Shown: positions 39,501-54,900 of the stretch, piece after piece
Layout: each line of letters opens with the position of its first letter
Position numbering within the stretch: position 1 is the stretch's first letter
Assembly: GCA_026874595.1 (NCBI GenBank)
Contig: CM049310.1
Coordinates: 40,927,558-40,991,557 of the forward strand
Source: Sipunculus nudus
Lineage: Eukaryota > Annelida > Sipuncula > Golfingiida > Sipunculidae
Length of the DNA stretch: 64,000 nt
Direction: 5' to 3'
Made by a program: the position numbers and the translations under genes
The notes under the pieces: generated by a model
Seen by the model: the letters and a program-made list of their open reading frames with translations, nothing else
Database searches by the model: none
What the model was told of the DNA's origin: nothing

Positions 39501-42500
39501 TTTATATCCACGTGTTAATAACATTTATGGGGCCCGCGAAAACAATCCAAACAGATTCAGCAAGAACACATTGGGGCAATTCAGACAAACTAGAGCCCCC
39601 TTTCAACTTCAATACAAAGGCAACCATCCACCTTACGTTGCATGGGTTTACATCATTGCTATGCATCCGTCACATAGGCGATATGAGAACCTTCCTCAGC
39701 TAGATTTACCTAGAGTTTAATAACATGTACGCAGAATATGCCAAAAAATCATATAAGTTCTGCAGATATGGCTGCTGAATAGATGTCTTTACGCAGGAAT
39801 TTGTACACTATTGTTTGTATTTTATATGCAGGTTCTGACCCACGGTATAAGACCGGAGGCTCCGGCATGTCTACCCCAAGCGCTATCCACCTACATCTTA
39901 CGTTGCTTCCCGTATATTCCAAAGAACCGAATTAGAGTTTCCAGGATTCTCGAAATACTGGAGTACTTTCTCTCGGGTATGTTCAATTTTTTATATATAT
40001 ATACGTGTGTGTGCTTGTGTGTGCGTAGTGGAAAGGGCGCCATTAGCCTGTATTCTAGTACTGTTAGTTTCCAAAATTGTTTAACTTGGCTCTTTATGCG
40101 AGTTAACCTAACCTAATATCGGAGCGACAATTAGATATATGCTAGTAAATGTTGCTTCTCAGTGAAATTGGTCAGCTTTTCATACGTTCTGTCTCCCTCC
40201 AAATGATACTTAATACATACAAATTCTGAATATGTTGGTAAATACTTGAAAAAAAGAGTTTTTTTATAGATCTTTACACCAAATTGCTTGATTGAAAAGT
40301 CCTAACATTAGATACTGTAAGACCAAGCCACCCGACCGACCACTGATTGACATAGAAATCAAAACACGTCATCATAAGATGAATCATAGTGTACATAGGC
40401 ACCTTAATACAAATTCACTTGAGGCATAATTCATAAACGTATATATCTTTAAACAAATTAAACGAGGTACCGCGTTATTAAAACGGACAACTTAACGCCA
40501 AACTTGTTAACAATCATAGGTATATAGAATTCTTATCCTATATACTTAACCATCGAATCAAAGCATATAATTATTATTCCTTGACACAGGTACCCACACT
40601 TCCGTCATATGTCGTTTATACTCAAAACAAACATCTTGGATGCAGTATGGAATTGTCGGGATGGCGGGGAAAACTGACATACTTCGAAATCATAACTTGT
40701 TGCCTTTCTAACGAGCAAAGTCGTGCTCTCGTGAGTCCGATTCCGCGCAGTGTCACAGACACCTTAATTCCGAGTACCAAAGAGTCATTCATAAATGTAG
40801 ATACCAAAAACCAAACCACGCGCTGAATCATTCACTGACGTTTTGTCATAAATATTTCTATACTTTCATGCCTGGTCAGTAAATTTATGATTTCTTTAGA
40901 CCGGCGGCATTAGTATTAAAATGGTGTTACACGCACAATGCTCTTTTCTGACAGAGTTTATATCAAATAAATTATACAAATTTATAGTTTCAGAAATTGA
41001 GAAAGACGAGTATATTCCTCCTGTCAGAGACTCATCACAGCCATCAGAACCCTACAGAGTGAGTACATTATATATTATTATATTTTTTATCATTATATCA
41101 TATATATATAATATTATATACTCCATACGATTATATAAGTAATTCTCCTATTGTTAAATTAAGATAAACTGGTGTTATAAATGTCATAATTGCTAACAAT
41201 GGGCACATGGTTGTTATAATAATTATTTTTAACAATTGCTATGATTATTTATATAATGAAGATATTGATATTATTTAGCAGTAATATTCGTAATAGTAGA
41301 AGCACGGTGATTTTATTTTGTCATTTGTATCATAGGGCATTCCAGAAAGCCTAAGAAATCTGACGACATTAGAGGGTAAGTAAAAAAAAGCAAGAATGTT
41401 TAAATACATTTCCATTTAAAGTAGGCCATGAGGGTATATGTTATGGTTTTTGAGTGTGCAGTGATTATATAATAATAAGGACGCAATAATTCATCTGACA
41501 TCGTTAATTCTGATCGTGTATTTGTTTTGTTTATATACACAAGGCACCGTAACAATTGGAAACAAATTACAAATTAACAATTAGATAAAAAAAATCGACG
41601 TTAAAAAGTAAATTAAAGAACATTACATAGAAAATACTCACGATGAGCGCAGGTATGAAGTAAAGCGAACATTGATAAACAGTGGCCGCTTTTAAGTGAT
41701 TTCTGTCCACAGAGAAATCAAGAAATAAAACCTTTCCCACCTTTCGTCGGTCGAAACAAGCCGATAAAATGTTCTTGATCAAAATGGTTTACCAAAAGGT
41801 CCGCTAATGGAAAAACAAGTTTCAATTTTAGTGGTTTAATTCATACAAATATTTATATTAATATGTTTAAGCAAAGTTAGAATTATAGTGAACTATTTTT
41901 AACCAAACAGAACTTTGGAAAGAAGAAGAACAGCAAAAACGGGAGGAGCGACGGAAAAGCAGAGGTAGACGGCCTCTCAGCACACTTGAGGTAATTATGA
42001 ATTTCTGTAGCTTTTGTAAGCAGCAAAGAAACAAGTGGTAAATAGACATTTAGGGACATTATTAAAACTTTAGATATTAAAAAGCGATAAACAGGTGACG
42101 ACAATTTTGAGGGCTGAAATGAAGTGCTGAAATAGGAGTGACTGTGTTTGCTTTGTATTTAAGAGCATGGACGTGTGGTGTGACCCGGCAGAGTTACACG
42201 AAGCAGACGACCCGGAAGTGGAGCGTATTCAAGAACACCCCCTGGGTTATTCAGTAAGAGTTAAGAAAAAACTAGACTTTTGTTTGTCAACCAGATAGAA
42301 TACAATTGATTAAATCGTTGTATACTAGATTGAAGTAATTGCAACTAATAAGATGCTGATTCTGTAAGCATTTTCTCTTAAACTCTTCCAGATGTGGCTA
42401 TGAAATCTGGAAATTTGTCCTTATCAAATGGTGTGTTCTATCAAATTTCAGACGCCAAAGAAATAGAATATGGCTACCTAGCAGCAATCTTTGATTTCCT

Positions 42501-45500
42501 TTTTGTATCCATTATTTTAAGAACCATTCAAGCAGTTGACATAAAATTTCTACTGAAGATTGGTTCCTAATCAGTATGTATTCAGTTAAATTCCAACCCC
42601 GTCAGCAATCCAATATGTCTGGTAGCAATGATTTTAGTATTCCATTAGAGCAGAAAATCTTAAGAACCGTTCGGGGTATTGCTTCAATGATTATAAGATG
42701 ATTGGTTTCAATGGGAGGATGTGTATTACTAATTATTTAAAAGCTGTCAGGAATCAAATATGGACACAGGGCAGAGATATCATATATTTTCTTTCACATG
42801 CATTATCTTCGGAGCTGTTCTAATGTTTGACGCCGACTTTAATCTGATCAGTCATTCTTATAAGTATAAGAGGGTGAGGGATATACACATTTTCAAACAT
42901 TGATTTAATATTTTCTTTCGTCCACATTGTTTGAAAACCCATCTGAACTATTGCCAACAACTTTGGAATAGAGACTCTCGCCAGGCAGCGTTTTTAGATT
43001 TTTAATCCTTTTATTTTGCCAATTTTTCTTTTCCGAGCATGCGCCCTTCAGAAATCTAATGATTTTACCAACAAGGAATCTGGGAAACTTAGACAAAGGC
43101 CTAATCAATAGCCAGTCTTAGCATGCTTAGCCTTTTATTTTTTGCTAGTCTGTAGCTAGTTTGACACTGAAAGATATGAATTATTTTACAGAATTGTCTC
43201 AGCAATCATACATATTACCCTCGAATATAAAGAAATGTTCTTTGAGGAGACAAGTATTGCTGTCCTCCTGCAAAGTTGGAATAACATGTGCAATCATGTT
43301 CTTCAAAATATGACCAGTTATTGTGAATCTGACGCTATATTCTCATTGCTAGTCAACCTACCTTGAAGACCCATCAGTCATTTGTTAAATCTTCCAAGAT
43401 TATTTTAAATAGATTCGTACCCAAATTTCCATAAATATATGTACCGTGTTTATTCACAATGCAGATTCGTGTGCCCCTTGACGGCGAGCCAGAAGGAGCC
43501 CACCGCGCAATACTCGAGAGTCTTCAGCATGAAAACTTGGTTCAGTTTCTTGGAATCCGCCATGAGGGAAGTCGGGTCTTTCTGCGTATGCTCACTCCGA
43601 GTGAAGAGACGCTGCTAGATTATGCCCTGTCATTGTCACCGACGAAGGACCAGTTACCACGCCTGATATCCATCTTCCATCAGATAGCCTTAGGCATGGA
43701 GTACCTGCACATGATGAATTTAGTCCATACACACCTCCAGGCCAGATTTGTCTACGTTTCTCTGACAGGACCTGTAAGTATTTATGCTCTGTTGATGCTC
43801 CACTTCAATATATATACCGCTGTTTCATCTGGGTTTTGTATTATTTCGAGAATAAAGTATTCAGAAAATTAACCCCGCACGTTTGCTCCAAAAGGGTGAA
43901 TAATTAAAATATAAGAAAGGTTCATTATAGTTTAAAACGTGATATTTCATTTTGTATGACTGACTCCGATATATTTTATCAAAACTTAATATATTATGAT
44001 TACAATATCATATGACAGTTTCCCATTTGTCCCCTCACTAGAGCTGTGAACCTCGTGTGTGTGTTGGACACCTTGGTCGGTCACGTCTACTGGTACCTGG
44101 GCCATACACAGAAAGAATGAAAGATGTATCAGTCATCTTGAACGAGATAGGCACCCCGGGCTACAACCGACCTACTTCAAGATGGTAGGTTTTACTTTAA
44201 TTATGGGATGGTTCATGTAAGATCGAGTGGTAACTGCGCTGTACTGTCTTTTCCCAAATAATATAAAAAAGGACAAGCTTAGGTAACATAAAATTTGAGA
44301 AAATAAAACTCTTAAAATTATCAGACGAAAAATTGAATAACAATTTGATTAAGCAGGATTTATTAATATAAGTGTCAAGGCCCTTGATAAATTTCATAAA
44401 CAATCACGTTGAAGGACGCTTTTTGAACGTTAGTCTTCTAAATATTACAAGGTTCGTCGGTGATGGCTGGTGCTCTATCGCCCATAAACGACTGGCACAA
44501 TCGTAAAATTACAAATGGATTATTGTGTTTAGGCTGTTTACATTATGCAAAATGGTTACTGGAATTTCTTATAAGTTTTATCTGGTTCTACCGTATATAC
44601 ACTAAATGACACAATATATTTACATCAACTATTTTGTCATTTAAAGACATTTTATGTTAACCTCAATTACTTTGTCATTTTAATCACATTGTGTTATCAA
44701 CGTACTGTGTATTCTGAAATGAAGAAGTGTTCATTTAGCTGAACATTAATAAAATCCTTTGGACAGGTTAGCCCGCGAGACGAACAGTTATGGAAAGTTT
44801 ACTATGCAGAGTGACGTCATGGCCTTCGGGCTGCTGATCGCGGAGGTGCTCAGAGCGTGGCAGAGTGTCCCAGGTACCCCTGCCAATCACGTTGCTCCAT
44901 ACTTCGACATACCACTCAACCAGGTATGTGGTCTTATGACAGATATGACAACAAGAATATTAATAATTTGGGATAAATGTCACCGATAAGGGCCCTGCTA
45001 TGACCTGGTTCTTTGGACCAAGTAACGGGGCAAATTCCATAATGATTAGCCACAAGTCATACTAGATTGATAATGGATTTTGAATACGATATCGCACATC
45101 CTCTCACAGGTACCAAGGAATCGACAATAATTCATGACCATTGCTAGAAATGTTCTTGAGATAATAGGAGTGATGGTTGACAGTAGCACTCTGCTGGTTA
45201 GGGATTCGGGCGTCAAAATTTGCCAAAATCTGGACCGGGCCCTCTAAATAAACCAGCGGCGTAGGTATGAATATACGGAAGAAATAACTGTATTACCTTG
45301 AAAATATATTGAACAAGAATTGTTTCAAGGAAAATTAGATACATATGGTGTTAACTGAATGTTAGTAAAATTCATAACTCGATCTCACATTGTACGCAAC
45401 CGTAGATTCCGACCGTATCACACGGTCATCATCATCAGACTGGGTGCCTGACACTAGCCGTGATAAACATGACTCAATAGGCAATCGGATAATTGTTCCG

Positions 45501-48500
45501 GTAAGCCTACCCGAGTCGTGATACAAGTTATATCTAGGAAAGTATCGCAGTGGTCTTGCGTCAGGTTGCATTCATATCGTGGTAAACGGCCCATAATCGC
45601 AATATTAAGCTAAAAAATAATGAATTTACACAATAGTATACATGTGAGCTCACAACCCAAACTGAAACACCGTCTTCATGGAAACGGGTCATTTCCTGTA
45701 TCGCCTGCAAGCTGCATACGTTCTGTAACCCGTGCGAGCCATGCTTGTGTTCAAGTGGTCATAAATTCAACAAACACGCCAATGGGTTTAACAATGTGCT
45801 TGGTTAAAACGGAACTTTTCTCGCTCATGTTTGGTATTATTAAAAAGCATACAAAAATGCTAACGATTTGCCTGGTTTTTATCGTTTGACAGTTAACCTG
45901 TAGGCCATGAAGCATTGTCAAAAATGACGAAAATATTTTCATCTTCATTAATGCGTTCCTCAGACATAGATGTGATGACACTCTGGCGCTAGTAATCTGG
46001 TCGTAATGCCAGATGGTCGATATGACGCTAGCCTGACACCGACTCCGGTGTCGTCACATGACAACAGGGATTATGTGACAACAAGTGGTTGTAAATCTGT
46101 GGAAATTCTAGGCCTAGGTTGCGGTTTAGGGCCAGTCGGTGGCGTCGGGTGTTGAGTGCCTTTTTTACCTTTCTCCTAACATCATCTGAATCTGACTCTA
46201 GGATCTTGACAGAATCCAACTGTTCGGAATACCTGTGGTGCTTATAAACCACGGACATGGCTTATTGTTATGTTCCTGGATTCGTCTTTCCAACCGATGA
46301 GCGGTCTCCCCAATGTAGTGCTTCCCACAGTCACCGCACTGGATGTCATTAACGACACCTGTTTTCTTGTGGAATTCTGTTATGTCCTTGGGTCTTACAA
46401 GGATCGCTCCTAATGTGTGGCCGGTTTGTAGAACACTTGGATGTCGTATTTACGGAAGATTCTCTTGAGTTTCTCTGAGGTGTTCTTTACATGTGGTAAG
46501 CCTATCGTCATTTTCCTGGTGATAGTACTGTCTGGCTTAGTTCCTATTATGTTTCCGGATGATGCCCTCATTACATAGTTGGTGTAACCATTTGCTCTGA
46601 ATGCTTGACGTATGTGCCTTTTTCCCCTATGCGATCTTCTCCGTGGCACTTTCGCTCTCGGCTCTTTCGAATAAAATGCGGAACACATAACGTTTGTGCT
46701 CCAGGGGATAATGAGACTCGAAGTTCAAGTACTGGTCGGTTTGTGTGGCTTTCATAATACGCTCCTTTTGATAGTCCCATCTCCTGTACGTGGACCAGAG
46801 TGTCTAAAACGGCCAAAATATCTTCCTCCTCTAATTTTTGAGGTCCTTATTATTCTGATGATCAGAAATCAGAAGCAGTCTGGACATTAATATTGCACAA
46901 ATAGTAACCGTTAGACCTACAAACTTCAAACTATACATTCAGGACGGTCATAGTAAAATCTCCCTGGAAACCTAAAATTAAATCATGGTAACTCATATTT
47001 TGCGAACTACAGGTCAAAAATCCTATTTTGAACATCCGGGGCATCAGACAATGCAAGATTTGTAACTGCTGGACCTAAAAGATTTTTTTCGGGACCCCAT
47101 AGAGGTAAATAAAAAATTTATTGGAAACCTCAAATTAGGTCACTGCGACCTATATCTTCCGAGTATACTTGTGACAAAAAAATCTGAGATCTTATTATCC
47201 TTGAACTTGCAGCTTAGATTATTGAAACAATGTTCTAAAAAATGTTGGTCCAGTGACCTTGACCTCTGACCAGGTAAGCTCAAAATCTACAGGTTTCTTT
47301 GACTTTGGGCACGTAAGCCATGTGTGAAAGATGGAAAGTTTGGGTTGAAAAATTTGATTTACATTGCGTTTTAATGATATGGCTCCTGTGACCTTCATCT
47401 TTAACTTTCTGGACCCTCAAAATCAAAATGTTTCTTACTTAAGTGTAGGGTGCTTAATAAATCAAGTTTGAAGTCAATTTATCTAGCCAAAGCAGAATTA
47501 TCATCCATAAACTAGTTCGTGAATGGATGGGCCCTGTGACCTTGACCTTCTATCCTATGACCCCAAATCGAACAGAACCTTCCCCTATTGACAGGTGAGT
47601 AATATTTTGAAGATGGAAGACTGTGGTTAAATGTTTGGCTTGAAATGCACACACATTCCTTTAAAAGAAATGAGTCCTCGGAAATGAGGTCGCTGTGGTT
47701 AAATGTTTGCCTTGAAATGCATACACATTCCTTTAAAAGAAATGAGTCCTCGGAAATGAGGTCGCTGTGGTTAAATGTTTGCCTAGTAATGCATACACAT
47801 TCCTTTAAAAGAAATGAGTCCTCGGAAATGAGGTCGCTGTGACCTATATTTGAGAGATATAGGGGTAAAAACATAATTTGAGCACCCTGAAAATCAGATG
47901 CACACAAACTGAATCTGTTAGCCCTAGATTCTTCAAGTGTAATATCTGCAAGTCTTCTTTGAATCCTGAAATTAGATCACTGCGACCTATATGAGAAATG
48001 AGCAGACAACCTAATTTTGAGCACCCAAAAAGTCAGCCAGGTACACAAATCTTAACTGTTTGCTCAGTAAATATCTTTCTTAATATAAGGGGAGGTCATT
48101 TTAGTGTCTCCCTTGACATCCAGAATTAGGTCACTGTGATATATATTCAGTGAGTGTGTGATACAACATGATTTGAGTACCCTATAAGTCAGATGGACAA
48201 GCAACAGCAGTTTGACGTAGAAACATCTTACTTGGCATCTTGGAAGCTCTAAGAAAATTTTATTGCTGTTACCTATTTTATGAGTACTTTGGGTTTAACA
48301 ATGTCTTGAACACTCTCAAATTGTTCAAAGTTTCTTAAAAATCATTGTTACCAGTTCCTAACATATATAATTAATACATGGATCACCAGTATACGTTTCA
48401 CATTCACCTGAGCGTCATGACCCATGGGTCACTTGTTTGTTGTAAGGATTTCACAGAATAAGTAAAATTTTGTAACTATGCGCATGTGTAAACAGGAGGT

Positions 48501-51500
48501 ATGTCATTAAAATGTAACAAATGTTAATTTTTAAGTTTGACAGTGGAGACAAATATTCCTGGCGTGTCTCACTTTCCAACTAGAAGAGGTTCGTTTTGAG
48601 CAGAAACGACCTCTAGCGGAAGAGTGAAAGGGTAACAGTAATAGTGAGAGTATTACAAGTAGATATAAACTTACTGTTTAACCAATCAGTCAGTCACTGC
48701 AAGTATACATATGTTTCAGTATTCCATATATCTTGTGATTTTGTAAAACACCACACACAAAAATTAATCGCTAATAAAATGCTACTACTATGTAATCCTT
48801 ACAGAGCATTTTCTGCTGCAGTCAGTTGGCTCGGTTAACAGCCTATAACCACTACCTGATGGTGATGGTTTTAGCAAAATGTATAAAAAAAGTATTAACC
48901 CCTGAAAAAAGTATGAAAAAAATGAAGTCTTGCCTGAAAAAAGTATGTTACTTTAAAAAATATATAGTGGTAGCACAGCTCTTTTCACCATAAACTTTCT
49001 TTATAGGCTCAAGTTTATTTGTTGTTTCTATATTTAGGTGGTTCACCAGCAAGCCAAGCGGATCTCCCTCCCCCGGACCCCCGGCTGTCCAGAATGGCTG
49101 TACGACCTCATAAAGACCTGTATGTTAGACCCGAGTCATCGTCGTCCAATGTTCTCAGAAATCAGTCGCTGTCTGGGCAGCAGGTTAGGTATCTTTTAAA
49201 AGTTTTATTACGGTCCTGGTAGGAGGCTATCTATTCGTTTGTGTGTGTGCGTGTGCATATGTATGCGTTTGTGTGTTATTCACAACAAAACTCGCGCAGT
49301 CATGAACGGAATCTCATGAAATTCTTAGGGCACCTCGGGGAAAGGGCCTATGAAGAATCGATTAGAGTTTGGTGTGGGTCCGTTGCATGATCCAGAATGA
49401 CTTATATGCCCGATTAAACTTGGGAATAGGGGCGAACAAGTGAATGCAAACACGGGTTTGGGAGCATCCCATACAATGCGGGACTTGCATTATTTAGAAT
49501 GTAGGTTTCTAATTATCTCTATTTTAAAATGACATATAAACGTTGTTTAACTTTCCTTACTTCCGATGAACTATGTCATTTTTAGCTCAGTTGACTATAA
49601 GTCATCTTAGCTATAGTCATGGTCCCTTGTTCGTCTCTGTCCGTCCTAACGTCCGGTTGTCCATCCGTTAACAGGGCACATTTTGAAACCGTTGTACCTG
49701 TACGAATCCAAAATTCGGCATACAGTTTGATGTCCTAGATCCAAAATCACCCACCATACCGAAAATTCGGTCACTTCGAAAACCCTCAATTTACATTAAA
49801 ACCCCATTGTTACACTCCAAGACTGCCAAATATCAAAACCACAGCTCTGTTAATCATATTTAAAATACTTTTCTTCTATATATCTCCAAAGAACATTCCA
49901 GAAATTAGGACGTTATTGTGACTAATTCTTGAAGTTATGAGCCTATGGAAATATATTTACTCGCTTATCGTGAGAATTTTTAAAGCTAGAGACTTTTTTT
50001 CAGGGATATAACTTTATCTAACCAAGATTAAATATTATACTAAAAGTTAAATCTAAGTTCTGTCATTTTTTAGTCATTAGCATACTATTAAATATAAAAT
50101 CTTAAATATTATAACCTTAAATATTGCCCAAATTTTACCATGGCACATTTTTTCTCATAAGTGCTGTGGACTTAATTTTCACAGCATGTATGCATAACCA
50201 GTTCTTCTGTTAAAATCTGAAATTTGAAACCATTTGATCAAAAACTGTATATTTTATTGTTGTATTGTTCATATCTGGCCAGTGGTATGCAGTATGCAGG
50301 AGCTTGCTCTCAGCTCCCAAGGCTGTTATGTAATCCCTCCACTTCTGGCCAGCTCCCAGCCATGCATTGATTTTGAGACCTACAAATAGAAATGCTATTT
50401 AAATAACCGAACGTTGTGTCCATAAATATTAGGTGTCAATTGTGATACACATGAATACCTAAAGCAATTAGTTTTTATAAACTAGTACATCGACAGAACT
50501 GTTCAAAACATTAACACCTGAATTTATCTGAGGTTCCTCATGATCTTTCAATGAATATGTTTAAGAAATTTGAACATCATTCACGATTTAAATCATGCAA
50601 TTACTATACACTATACTATCATATAATATACTATCATACACATTTGGCCAATATAACTTACATTTAAGCACTTCTATATTCTATAGAAGCAGGGAAAGTT
50701 GCTGTTGTATAAAATAAAAAAAGAACAGCCCTGAGACTGGACAATAGAGGTTCAACACTAAAATGAAAGTAAAGCATATGTTTAACAATAATTCGTTTAA
50801 TGACGAAATATATAAAATTTCCTTGATGGATTTCTCCTAACCCTCACAAATCAATCCTCTCAGTATCCTCCCTCGTTTTGTAGCCGCAGGAGACTTCTTT
50901 AACACCACATCTGAACCTTGAATTTACTTGGACAACATTCTCTAAAAAAACTCTAGAAAAAAATCATTATCGTTCCACAAACCAAATTTGTACAAACCTT
51001 GTACGGATCAAACAAACTGCGAAAAATACTGGAATTCATCTTCATAGTACAAAGTCTGTGCCAGCCGTGCTTTTCACAGCTAACGCAGATTTTGTAGTAT
51101 GAAATTACTGATATTTTGCAAGTATTCTTCTCGGCACTCTATTTTTTCCATGCAAATATGTTTCCAACCCCTACATTTACCTGTTCATGTACTCAGCTTA
51201 TTAATGAACTATCCATACAGTTGGTTAGAAATTCGCCGGAAAGAATATGCCCTTTAGAGTAGCAATGTGCCTTGTTGAAATATGTGTAACTATTATAAAA
51301 TTATATAAAAATAAAAGGCAATATTTCTAAAACACTGTAAGGTATATGGTAGATGAAAGTAAACTGACCATAAGTGATGCCTCATATCTGTTCTAATCCA
51401 TCTGGACATAGTGATGATTTACTTTAATGCGTTGACATTTGTATACACGAAATAGTTATCAAAAGTATGCGGGAGGGAGCATTTCCATTCGGAAAGGTAT

Positions 51501-51881
51501 GGGGTAATCCTGCCCGAGGTCTGATCGTCCATTGACCAAGAGGCGTTTCCAGTCACTTCTATTGCTCGTGTTCTCTCTTGAAGTGTGTGTGTGTGTGGGG
51601 GGGGGGGGTTATTGTGAGAAAAGAGGGAAGGGGGTCATCTTCAGTTATAATTATCTCTGGTTATATCCATAATGCAATTATGTATACTTATGTATACTTA
51701 TGAAGTATACAAGACAGCAAAAAAAAGTAAACAAATTGATAAAATCACGAAAACTTAAGGGAGCGGGCACGTGCCCCCTTTGCCCCACTCTGGTTCCACC
51801 TATGTCCCTTTGTCTAGGTGAGCTGGGTCAGGCTGTCAGCAGTATAACTTCCGCAGAGAGCCATTCTCTAAAACAGACTTT

Positions 51882-51933
<52 letters not shown>

Positions 51934-54900
51934 GAAAGACATGCATGTACAATAAACAAGATGAATGTTATAATTTCACATTTTTACAGCAACCAGCAGT
52001 AACCACAGAGACCCTTCTCTCCACACACCCCTTCAATACACAGGACTAATAAACAAGATTAACCTTATAATTCTAATGAGAAATTAATTTTTGTGGAAAC
52101 TTAAACAATTTTAAAATTTATTTTTAAACCAAAGAAAATCAAGGATTTGAATCCAAATAATCAGATGTGATAAAATATTAGAATCTATGTAAGTGCTGAT
52201 TGACATGTTAAGATTTATTAAGATATAAACACTTTGTAGCTTTTCATTCATAACACTGTTAAACTTATTCAATCAGAAACATTGGGAAAACTTTCCTGGG
52301 CTAAATTGTTAGCTCATATAGCCATATATTTAACTGTTTTTATTAACATTTTTTCTTAATGTAATGTATCCTTTTTTGTTTTTTTTTTTTAAAGATTTTT
52401 ATTGCGGGAAAAAATTATACAATACACATTTCATACATTATTGCACACAATCATATCCAATACAATGTATACATTTTATACAAAGCAAATTTCCTTAATA
52501 TTATTTCAACTATATTTCAAATTTTCAATGCTTGTAATTTGCACATGCAGTATATACATGTACATATATTCTAGTGCTATTTACAGAATACATTTTCGAA
52601 AACTACAAAAGTTACTTTATAACTCTTTCCTTATTTTTTACCATTTTTCCAAATGTTTAGTAATCATATATTTCTGTATTCCTATTAAATGTTCATTTTT
52701 TTCTATATATTTTAATCTCCTTTAAAAAAATCTGGCATTAAATTACTTGTGTTCTGATTACATTCTTTTCTACTATGATAAACATACATTTCTAATGTAA
52801 GGAGCACCTGATTTATTAAAAGGTTACTCTTAATTGGAAACATTCCATACATTACTGTATTCTTGGTAATCGTGGTATTATCACTCCATTTGATGTTATC
52901 CAATCCAAAATTCTAAAATACGGCTTTGTCCGTCTTCCGTCCGGCCGTCTGGCCATCCGGCCGTCTGGCAGTTAACAGGGCACAAATCGTAACCGCTGGA
53001 CCTGGAATCTTTTTACTTGACATCATGGGAGGTTCATGAAAATTATCCTTGGAAACCTGGTATTAGGTCTCTGTTACCCATATTCTTTGAGCTATGGGGC
53101 TCCGAAATACCCCCCAGAATAATGGAAAATTTGAAACAAACGCTCTAGTATCTGAATAACTAATGCATTGATAACCATGATTTTTTCATGGATATTGGTC
53201 ATGCAATGTTTCATGAGTTTCTGCAGACTGGTGGCGCCACCCGTATTTTTTTCGATTTTTTACACATCTTTTTCTCTTTTTTTGAGACCTTAAAAGATGC
53301 GGTCATATGTTAACAGGGCACATAATGTAACCACTGGACCTAGAATCTTCTGTCATTACAAGCAGGAAGGCCCATTAAAAGTCTCCTTGGAAACCTGGAA
53401 TGAGGTCTCTTTTAACCATATTCTTCGAGCTATAGTGCTTTGAAGTACCCCCAAGAACAAATAAAAAGTTGATACAAAACTATACCCCACTTCCTCCGTT
53501 GCCCCAAAATTCTACGGCCTCCCCAAGATCCACAAGGCTGGCGTCCCCTGTGCCCTATAGTAGCCTCTCGTGGATCAGTCACGTACAATATCGCTAGGTT
53601 TGTGGCTAAAATACTTGCCCCTCTGGTGGGTAAATCTCCACGTCACATCAAGAACAGTAAAGACCTGGTAGAGAAATTATCCTGCATCATACTGGCAGAG
53701 GGTGAGAGTTTGGTGTCTTATGACGTCACTGCCCTCTTCACTAGTGTACCTGTGGATGAGGCCCTTAAGATTATCTTGGAACTGCTGGAGAATGACGAGA
53801 CCCTCAACGATAGGACCGACTTAAATTCAGCCCAGGTCACGGCCCTTCTCAGGTTATGCCTCAAGATGACTTATTTCGTTTACTATAAGCAGAAGGAAGG
53901 TGCCGCTATGGGCTCCCCAGTATCCCCTATTGTGGCTTATCTCTACATATGGAGAATTTTGAGGAGAAAGCCATCTCTTCATACCCCCATCCGCTCAAAT
54001 TTTGGGGTCGCTATGTCGACGACACCATCTCCTCGCTCAAAACCACCCTCATTCATTGACCTCTTCACTGTCTACCTGAACAGCATCGATTCTAAGATAC
54101 AGTTCACAGTTGAACATGTTGAGGACAAGACGATTGCTATCCTTGACACTTAGATTAAGATTCAAGACGACGGATCCCTTGAGTTCTCGGTGTAAAGAAA
54201 ACCCCCACACACACCGACCAATTACTGCGATTCGACAGCCACCAGCCCCTGCAACACAAACTTGGTGTGGTACGCACCCTCAAGCACCGTTCGCATGCAA
54301 TCTGCAGCTCCCAGGAAGCCCTAGATACTGAACTCGATCATCTAGAAAAAGTTCTCAGTGTATCGGGCTACCCTCGCTGGGCGGGAGAGGCTGCCCCTCA
54401 CACGGACAAAATTGTGCCCCACCCCGGTACTGAGTGCTCTTTTCCTGTCAATGGTCATGTCATGATCCCCTACGTGGAAGGCATTTCTGACATTCTAACC
54501 AGGAAATTCCGCAAATTGGGTGTTGTCACTCATGCGGTCCCTGCCAACTCCATCCGCAGACACCTTGGTACTCCCAAGGATAAGGACCCCATGTCGGATA
54601 TGGGTGGTATTGTGTACCATCTCCAATGTGCAGACTGCGACCACCACTATGTCGGTGAAACGGGTAGAGCCTTTAAAGATCGTCACTCAGAACATCTAAA
54701 GGACGCTAATTCTCCTGTCTTCCAACATCTCATTAGTATGGGACACCATCTAGAAAATGCAAAATGGTTCGAACGCGGCATACGCGAAGCTATGCAGATA
54801 CGAAAACTCCAGCCCACTCTCAACCAGGACCAAGGGCGCCACCCTCTCCCGAGGACCTACAACCTCTTGTTGTCGACACGTGGCCGTTCGTGCCTCACGG

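Noticed and set aside
47512-47907. 131-codon minus-strand frame with 24-residue repeats
   Set aside because: Caused by the 72-bp minisatellite within a decayed mobile element; no start context, splice signals or homology visible.
52402-52725. 107-codon + strand open frame
   Set aside because: Antisense of a LINE 3' end; the peptide is dominated by Ile, Tyr and Phe from AT-rich DNA.
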